Source: Isoetes taiwanensis (lineage: Eukaryota > Streptophyta > Lycopodiopsida > Isoetales > Isoetaceae). Taken from it: 64,000 nt of DNA. The notes beneath the pieces are model-generated. The model did not search any database. It saw nothing but the letters and a program-made list of their open reading frames with translations, and was not told where the DNA came from. How positions within the stretch are numbered: the first letter of the stretch is position 1; each line of letters starts with the position of its first letter. Below, piece by piece: positions 57,208 through 64,000 of the stretch. The stretch covers positions 6,545,727 to 6,609,726 of the forward strand of contig JAJEKV010000006.1 of assembly GCA_021234155.1 (NCBI GenBank). The letters are read 5' to 3'. The translations under genes and the position numbers were made by a program.

Positions 57208-57747
57208 TCAATTACAACACCCATTACAACTACAAGCTCCCCATTTAAGGGTAATATTAATGGATGGAATGATATGAGTGGTCATTGAAGCTAACAACCT
57301 ATATGAGCTGCATTTAGATTTACCAATCTTTTCTTGAATTACGACATCACTTTTTGACTTGAGCCCATTATTGAGTAAATCCTTGTATAAACTAAGGCTT
57401 CCACAGGGTCGCCCATTGATAATCCTCAAATTCCAAGCATCATTGCTCCACATGATGATCAATGATGCAGCTCTTTCTAGAATGATATATATAATAAATC
57501 CAGATGAAATGAGAGGTGAATAGAAGAGCACCTGTCCATTTTTAATGTGTTGAGGAAGGCAATCGGACACACGTATGCCCAATTCATTAAAGATGCTAGG
57601 TGAACACAATGTTGCATGCGTGTAATTTACAAGTGCAATCACCATTCTCGGATTCATGGACTTGCTGTTTGCTGGAGCGGAAATATATTTCTTGATATGG
57701 GAATCTAAGTCAAAGCCAGATGCTGGAACAACACATGAGAATGCCAT
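57208..57747 (-). CDS. actinoporin-like (pore-forming toxin family) protein, likely shortened
   Basis: An uninterrupted 179-codon ORF on the minus strand, close to the usual 175-180 residues of actinoporins. Family features in order: VIALVNYTHATL (early beta strand), GQVLFYSP, a hydrophobic strand SGFIIYIILERAASLIIMWS, then NLRIINGR and a Tyr-Leu helix (SLYKDLLNN). The segment between MWS and NLRI is several residues shorter than the family pattern. In the family this part carries the aromatic residues that bind phosphocholine lipid heads, so membrane binding may be lost. The C-terminus ends in a Cys-rich tail (CSCNGCC). Actinoporin-like proteins are known in sea anemones and in mosses (bryoporin). 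A TATA-like TATAAAGG lies at 57782-57789. Recognition is by pattern only. Confidence 0.6.
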   Translation of the reverse strand: MAFSCVVPASGFDLDSHIKKYISAPANSKSMNPRMVIALVNYTHATLCSPSIFNELGIRVSDCLPQHIKNGQVLFYSPLISSGFIIYIILERAASLIIMWSNDAWNLRIINGRPCGSLSLYKDLLNNGLKSKSDVVIQEKIGKSKCSSYRLLASMTTHIIPSINITLKWGACSCNGCCN

Positions 57748-58299
57748 TCTAAATGTTACTGCTATTGCTCATGGAAATGAGCCTTTATACTCAAAATATC
57801 TGTAAATAATTGGAGCAAAAAACATTAAGTATATATAAACAAAAGTTTTCTTAGATTTTATTCAAACCCAAAAACATTAGTAGGTCCTACAATGAGATAA
57901 AAGCCACCTATTAAGTGGACCTCCGTTAACTTTATTCAAATATAAAAGCATCATTAGCTCGTACCATGAAGATAAGTTGCCTCTTTAAGTGGGTCTCCAC
58001 ATCTTCTCTCTAGACTTTGAACATGATAATGGATTTAGTGCCCACCAACATATGAATCAGGGACTTTGTAGGGTCCAATGAGGTCAATATTATTCCTTAT
58101 AATAGTTCTTATAGTTACCCCTTATAATAATGAATTAATAATTTCAACATTGCATAGTTTTTCAGATTATAGAAACATTCCTTCTACAATGCTAAAAGGT
58201 TTTCTTCTAACTATAGATAATTCTATTGGTTTATATAGGGATAATGGTGTTTACGTTGTGGAAAGGATCATCTTTCTAAGTTAAGTGACAAGTCAATTC

Positions 58300-58760
58300 A
58301 AATGATCTCTTTTGAGGGCAGATGGTAGTTGTAGAGATGTTTTCCTCTTATGTGAGGGTGGAAGGACCACCATTTTGTGGAGGTGATGCTACATTGTTCT
58401 CCTCTTATCTGGATGAGGATGGAAGAACCACCACTTTCGTGGAGGAGATGACACATTGTTTTCCATCTTACTAGGATGAGGTGAAATGCTTGTTGCTTTT
58501 CTTAACCTTAAAATATGTGTGTTGCTCATCTAGGGAGAAATCAAGAAAGGGAGAGAAACATAAGTTTCAAAAGCTACTTGCTTTCTTGTGCATAGATGCA
58601 GAGAATGGAGATCACACATTGTTTTCCATCATATTAGGATGAGGGTGAAATGCTTGTTAGTTTTATTAACCTTAAAATATGTGTTTTGCTTGTCTACGGA
58701 GAAATCAGGAAAGAGAGGGAAAAATAATTTTCAAAAGCTACTTGCTTTTATGTGCTTTCT
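58300..58760. repeat. imperfect tandem repeats, about 160-bp and 60-bp units
   Basis: CACATTGTTTTCCATC, GGTGAAATGCTTGTT, AACCTTAAAATATGTGT, GGAGAAATCA and TTTCAAAAGCTACTTGCTTT occur at about 58450-58582 and again at 58613-58750. A shorter repeat (GGAAGRACCACCA..TTGTGGAGG) occurs at about 58361 and 58422. Confidence 0.85.
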
Positions 58761-58769
58761 TCTTATAGG

Positions 58770-59330
58770 CATCTTTTGTTTATTGTAATTATAGTTTATA
58801 GTCATGCACATAAAAGGTTGTTGTCTATTAAAACATTGGTGGTCACATCTTCTTCATCACAATCACCCATTCCACTCGAATATATAAGTACAATCATGTA
58901 AATACCATAATTGGGTATCCAAATAATAGATGTATGGAGATGACCAACACTTGAATAACACTTCAAATAATCAAACATGCATTTAAACTAAAGTTCTCGT
59001 CTTTGAGATGGGAACATAACATCGAAGGAAGTTTATCCTTTCCTACGAGCATGATACGCCAGTTTGAATTTACACCTAATCAACCCCTGCATGTGCTTTT
59101 GCAAATGCTTACAGTGGAAATGAATGTCATTGTCATTTAATACCTATAATGAATTTCATATCCAATACAATTTGTGGATATCTACTAGGCTATAGCATAC
59201 ATCATTTGAATGGCACTCATAGCAGTGCTCAGAATTTGTTGGTGCAAGGCATACTTCCGCTTTTGGAAACAAAGTCGATGTGCCTTAAAACAATGATGTA
59301 GATTTTTTACAGAGGTACAAAGAGAATTAG
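58770..59330. other. intergenic, no supported feature
   Basis: Nothing recognised before the LINE 3' end. Confidence 0.4.
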
Positions 59331-59579
59331 GAATAGAATAGAATAGAATAGAATAGAGTTTTTATCGTCCACGGAGGCCAATGGCCTATGGGACCCAAAT
59401 AGGAGGCGCAACAAGCGTATTACTCCACGGGTTAAAAAAAAACCCCTCCCCATCCATAAATGGTTGTTTGGGGGAATAATCGTGACAGGAATAGGTTTTA
59501 TTGTCAAACTGTACAAATACAAATACAAATATAGACTAGAGTATATGTACATGTATCAGGTAAGTGCCCGAGGGCCGAA

Positions 59580-61470
59580 CTAATCTCGGCGATCCATGAC
59601 CTCTTGAATGTATGAGCCCAACCTCCGTACCGAGCTCGTGCTTAGCATCTCATGCAGGGGCTGGCCAGGACGGACCAGCTCAGCATAGTGTATCCGAATG
59701 TCATCATATGCCGGACAACTCTGAAGGGTGTGGCATTCGTCTTCCATGGCTCCAACCTGGCAGCGTTGACAAAGCCTCTCCTGACACAGCTCCCTAACCC
59801 ATCTCCATGTCTCAATCCAGAGATGGTGTGCACCTGTGCGGATAGAGACAATGGATCTGCGCTTTTTCATGGGTAGATGAGCGCGCAGGTAGCATTGCGG
59901 GCCCCGCTCTAACGTGGGATTGATATGGCGTTGATAGTGTGCCGTCTTGACCTGTTCAAGGGTGCTGGCATCCCATAGCTTACTGAGGAACCATGCGTCA
60001 AGGTACTGTCTGAGGCTGTGGCGATCTGTCTCCGTTTACACTTCCATGCACCTGTGCTCCTGCACATTGCATCTGGCCAGCCACTGAGCTCTCTTTTCCC
60101 GCCAGCAGGCATTTAGACTTTGAGGCCCATTGCCATAGTGTAAGCGAGGTTAGGGAGACGAGTATCGTTCTTGCAGCAGTATCTGGTATGGGACTGTGGA
60201 CTTCACCCCCAGGGCCCGTGCCAACAAAGCTTTCTGTACCTGCTCCAAGTCATTCCAAGTGGCGAGGAAAATCACCAGGCCCCAGACCTCGACCCCGTAC
60301 AAAAGCACGAGTTCTACTAGCACCTTGAATAGGTGCGATTAGTGGGCCCAATCATACAACTCGGCCTTGTGACTATTGTTCTCCATTGCATAGAGTGCCT
60401 TCCAACCTGCTGCGGCTCACAGCCAGATGGAATTGTCCCAGTTCATGGCCGACGGGAATTCCATCCCCAAATATTTGTAAACGGACACCACTTCAACATT
60501 TTGGTCATTATAAGTGAGGATTGGAGGCCTTGGCTGACATGCAGATGATACCAGAACCACCTTGGTTTTGGCTAAGTTGACACGCATATCAGTCATCTAG
60601 TAAAATGTGTCCAGGGCATCGAGATGGTGTTGCATGTCTGCCTGAGTGTGTGCTAGGAGGTCCACATCATCAGCATAGATCGGCTGCCTGATGATCTGGT
60701 GTAGGAGGTGAGCCCCATTGCCTCCATTATCAGTGAGCCATCTCTTCAGCTGATCAATATATAGGCCAAATAGTGTGGGAGAGAGAGGGCATCCCTGGCG
60801 GACCCCGATACTGCTCTCGAATGGTTGGCCCGATGTTTGCAGCCGGCCGGTGCATGTCTCATATTACCTGTACACCGCGTTCTGCAGTTCGGCAGGGATG
60901 TCTAGCTACTGCAATCTCGCCCATAGCTTTTCCCGAGGCACAGTGTTAAAAGCCTTGGCAAAGTCTACGAAGCAGCAATACAGATCTTGCCGACGGTTCC
61001 TGATGTTCTCAATCAAAGTCCGCAGCGTGAAGGTATGATCTACGATTGAGTGCCTCAGCCTGAATCCTACATGTGTGAGTGTCCGCACTCTTGCTGCCTC
61101 TGCCCATCCTGTCAATTGCCGCTCGAGGATCTCGACGAGGAGCTTTGCAAACACTGAGCTGATCGTGATGGTCCGGTAATTGGCCGAGCAATGCGGGTCT
61201 CCTGCCTTGTAGATTGGGACAACCTTGCTAGTGGTCCATTGCGGGGGAAAACCTTCTCGCAATGCCTTGTTGAACATGTCGGTCAGTACCGGTGCCATGG
61301 ATGGTCCTGCCCACTTGAGTAACTCTGCCTGCATGCCATCAAGATCTGGTGCTTTTCCATTGGCTAGACGTTGCAGCCCCTGTGCAACCTCCGCCTCTGT
61401 GATTTCCAGTACTGGACCATGCTGGGGGGTCATGCCGCCCGTGCACCCTCAGGGTTGTAGAGCTGCTACA
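59580..61470 (-). pseudogene. LINE ORF2: reverse transcriptase and C-terminal domain
   Basis: Frame 61433-60906: LANGKAPDLDGMQAELLKWA, PIYKAGDPHCSANYRTITIS, FRLRHSIVDHTFTLRTLIEN and CCFVDFAKAFNTVPREKLWA (first catalytic Asp). Next, around 60820-60640 in shifted frames, GVRQGCPLSPTLFGLYIDQL and QPIYADDVDLLAHTQ (catalytic pair intact), then KYLGMEFPSAMNWDN and LLYGVEVWG. Frame 59870-59580 holds LCQRCQVGAMEDECHTLQSC with PAYDDIR, a putative zinc-binding C-terminus. At least three stops lie between 60600 and 60050. Confidence 0.9.
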
Positions 61471-61479
61471 GGTATTGCA

Positions 61480-62754
61480 CCCACTGGTTTGGAGTGATAT
61501 TTCCTGTGGGCGGCACTGGCCTCCTGAGCACTCTCCGCCAGAATGTCCTGGGATGACGTTCCAAAAGGAAGAACATTTCCTCTTGATGGGCTGCAATGTA
61601 CCTGGCCTTTCTAGCCTTAAGGAAAGTGCGGTATTGCTTCACTGCATCCGAGCGTAGAGCAGGGTCTGTGACTTGGCGGAGCCAGCGCTTGCGTTTTGCA
61701 CTCAGCACCGAACCACTGGTTATGCGAAAAGGCCGTAGCTTTCGAGGTTTGCCGGGAGCGACTTCTCCCGAAACACCTCTCTGCAGCAGCTCCGAGGACG
61801 TCAATGAGCCTGCTTGCTTGTTGCTCCAGCATTGAGCATTGTGAGATGCTTGCCAGATCCTCCTTAAGCATCTGGGAGTAAGTAGGAGCGCGCTCATAGT
61901 CCAATCTGAGTTGGGGCATACGAGGAGGTGTTGGACAGGCGTGTGGAGCAACCTGCCAAGCCAGCTGCAAGTAGAGCGGCAGGTGGTCTGCATCCACCTC
62001 CTCATCCCTACCAGCTATTCCTACGCGAGCATGTTTGACGAGATGCATGTCCTGCTCGGCCACCAAACCATAGTCTACCACGCTGGACCCACCTCCCTGG
62101 TTCTCCTGCCTGCAAGTGTGCTGGCTGGAGGACGGCCACTGTGCTAGTCCATTGCAAATCACAAGGTCAAAGATACTGCAAAGTAGCAACAACTAGCTCC
62201 CATAGCGCGAGACTTGAATGCCAGCTGATGCCCGTGGCCAAGCTCCTGCTGAAGGGCTCAGCTGCAACACATCATCTGCGAGAGGGTCAAATCTCATCGG
62301 CTATTCCGTGCCAGTGCAGGCATTGAAGTCTCCAACGAGCATGACCCTACCCTTCTGCTTGTGCTGCTGTATGTCATCGTATAGATCGACATAGGGCTCT
62401 AGCGTATCCGCACCCGGATGGTTGTGATAGAAGTTGCTTTCGGCATGTGGGAAGTCGCACCACAAAGAGAGGGCTACCACTGCAATTCTGCACGCCCACC
62501 TGTTATGTTTGTTCGTCTTGCACAAGGAAACTGACTGTGCCAGGGCTGTCCGGTAGTAGCAGGCAACCCCTTCGTGCCCCCGCTTTTCTGTGCATTCATT
62601 GAAGACGGAGTAGCGATGGTATCCTAACAAGTTGGGTAGTCTATGTCCAGCATGCTCCCATGAGGAAAATGAGGTCTATATCGGCGGCAACTGAGTTGAG
62701 ACTATCTCCCTCCTGCCATGGGAAGCCCCGACAATTCCAAGAGACCATGCGCAT
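61480..62754 (-). pseudogene. LINE ORF2: start, endonuclease and linker
   Basis: ORF2 starts at about 62754 with MRMVSWNCRGFPW, the APE-endonuclease opening, about 10 bases after the ORF1 stop. Frame 62630-62301 has YHNHPGADTLEPYVDLYDD and the catalytic MLVGDFNACTG. Frame 62192-61617 has LRLDYERAPTYSQML and RCFGRSRSRQTSKA. Frame 62005-61466 ends with QEEMFFLLERHPRTFWRRVL, which leads into the RT. Stops and frameshifts break it repeatedly. Confidence 0.85.
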
Positions 62755-62763
62755 GCATAATCC

Positions 62764-64000
62764 CTATTTGCTGGCAGGAGCTGCAGCAGTAGGTTTGGCG
62801 GTGGCAGCACAAGGGATGGTGGTGAAGGTGAAGGCGGCATATGGCCTGTCAGCAGTGGCAGGTGAGGCCATTGTAGCAGGATGTGTAGCTGGATTCGCAG
62901 TAGCAGGGCCTCGAGAGTTTGAGGTGCCTACATCAGCATTTGGTGGCCTAAAGATCTGCATCCTTCCCCAGGACCAGCCCTGCTGCACCTCCCTGTTTGT
63001 GGACACTCTTGACTTTCTCCAACTCATGCCTGCGGTCCTGCTGTGCTGGAGTCAGATCCCGCGTACAAGGCAGTCCCCTTCAACTGCCTGCCTTGGTGCA
63101 GGATGCCATGCTCGCTCTTGCACGTCCCTGACTGTAAAGATGACTACTCGAGGACGTTCAGGGCACTGAGCCCCATGGCATGTCGCCCTAACAATGTATG
63201 GCGTGTGGAATGTCATCCGGGCCAGGATCTGTATCTGGAGTCGGTTGATGAGGTGCTCTTCTGCCTCCTCTATGAAGCCGCGCACTACCACATTGTGGCT
63301 CCCGCGTCTCCGCTCCTGCAACTCTGAGGTGGTCGGGTTCGTGGTGGCTGCTGCGGCATTCGCTGTTTGCGATGTGCGGGGCATGGATTGCGGCCTGTGC
63401 TGGGGTGGTGGTGGCATGGGGCAGCTTGGTGATGCAGCAGTGGGCCACCCTAGTTGGCATCTTGCAGGCTGCCGGGTATGTGGGTCTATCATGTCCCGTG
63501 CTATGGCCTCTGCTCTCTGTAGTCGTGAGCTCAGCTCCTGCTGGAATTGCTGCTGCCTTGCCAATTCTTGTGTGCATCACCGCAATTGTTCATGGGCTTC
63601 GCCTGAAGACCCTTGCCTTGCTGGACGACGTCTGTCCGAAGCTCCTGCAACTCGTGGTCTCGTGCCTCGGCCTTCTTCTGAAGCGCTTTCAACTCTGACG
63701 GACTCGCTTCATAGGCAGTCTGCACACTTTGCATGGTGGTGGCGGCCTCCACGACCTCTGATTGGAGGCGGGAGATGGTTGCCCTCGTCTCCTGATCAGC
63801 ACGCTGCCTATCTTGTGCCATGGTCTTTATGATGGTGGGGAGGGAGTTTCACACGAGCCCACAGGTCAACAAGATCTTGCTTCTGTTGTTGTCTTTCGAA
63901 GTGTGCTAAACGGATGCCGTCTTCCAGTTGTTGTGTACGGGTCTCCATCTCTGCAATCCGCTGCCTATCTGCTGTCAGTTGTCTTCTGAGAACATGGGGC
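62764..64000 (-). pseudogene. LINE ORF1: coiled coil and RNA-binding-like domain (partial, off right edge)
   Basis: From the right: frame 63821-63531 is a charged coiled coil (ADQETRATISRLQSEVVEAA, LKALQKKAEARDHELQEL). Frame 63564-63052 has QFQQELSSRLQRAEAIARD, a Pro/Ala-rich linker and an L1-ORF1-like domain: HNVVVRGFIEEAEEHLINRL, PYIVRATCHG and RPRVVIFTVRDVQERA. The end (to TAG 62764) is rich in A, T and P. This order (coiled coil, RRM-like fold, basic tail) is that of trimeric LINE nucleic-acid chaperones. Frames differ, so the copy is broken; the start lies beyond 64000. Confidence 0.75.

Larger units (their letters stand above)
59333..64000 (-). mobile_element. nearly complete APE-type LINE, (AGAAT)n tail, continues past the window
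   Basis: On the minus strand the element reads ORF1 (from beyond 64000 to 62764), ORF2 endonuclease (62754 to about 62200), linker and RT (about 62190-60200), C-terminal zinc region (to 59580), 3' UTR, GACGATAAAAA motif and an AGAAT tail (59333-59355). ORF2 has several stops and frameshifts, so this copy is inactive. It is the reference for the fragments at 2.6-3.3, 14.5-16.3 and 26.5 kb. I do not assign a clade: the RT and EDExH-type C-terminus separate it from the L1-type element at 34-39.8 kb. Confidence 0.9.

Noticed and set aside
63194-63832. 212-residue + strand ORF
   Set aside because: Antisense of the LINE ORF1, whose coiled coil and RNA-binding-like domain are on the minus strand.

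Overview
The window is nuclear DNA from a land plant, most likely a seedless one (a fern is my best guess; this is inference). The evidence is spliceosomal exons with plant-type splice sites, a plant U-box/kinase/USP-type gene, an extensin-like proline-rich gene, relics of a plant acyl-CoA dehydrogenase and a PPR gene, and an actinoporin-like gene, a family I know from mosses and other seedless plants. Genes are sparse and most of the sequence is transposon debris in many stages of decay. Nothing looks prokaryotic or organellar.

Layout. 0-9 kb: a possible terminal exon, a long polypyrimidine tract, a LINE fragment (2.56-3.34 kb), two nearly identical 430-bp tRNA-like (SINE-type) units in tandem (4.08-4.94 kb), a possible unrecognised spliced gene (5.13-7.66 kb) and worn LINE 3' ends. 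9-16.3 kb: a solo LTR, a 105-bp nested palindrome, a 5'-truncated L1-type LINE with an 18-bp target duplication (12.36-12.85 kb), and a Ty1/copia gag broken at the protease active site by a second LINE (14.55-16.27 kb). 16.7-18.03 kb: a secreted proline-rich protein gene with a minisatellite coding region. 19.19-21.16 kb: an acyl-CoA dehydrogenase (IBR3/ACAD10-type) pseudogene. 22-33.4 kb: microsatellites, a three-copy local duplication, a third SINE copy, a copia fragment and another SINE. 33.95-39.83 kb: a full-length L1-type LINE with a 15-bp target duplication whose central 2.8 kb is inverted. 40.8-43.6 kb: a relic of a putative transposase family, a LINE 3' end, a gypsy integrase relic and another LINE 3' end. 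45.0-49.05 kb: an eight-exon U-box protein gene with a degenerate kinase domain. 50.9-55.6 kb: a decayed Ty3/gypsy element with a TIR element inside its gag. 56.6-57.75 kb: a PPR relic and an actinoporin-like gene. 59.3-64 kb: a nearly complete LINE (ORF1 and ORF2) running off the right edge.

Two LINE lineages are active here. One is L1-like (DUF4283-type ORF1, zf-RVT domain, poly-A tail after a CCTTCA-type 3' end). The other has an APE endonuclease, a CxxC-EDExH-CP C-terminus and a short conserved 3' motif followed by a variable microsatellite tail. That second family explains most of the pentanucleotide and tetranucleotide arrays in the window. The genes I would keep as possibly functional are the U-box gene, the proline-rich gene and the actinoporin-like ORF.
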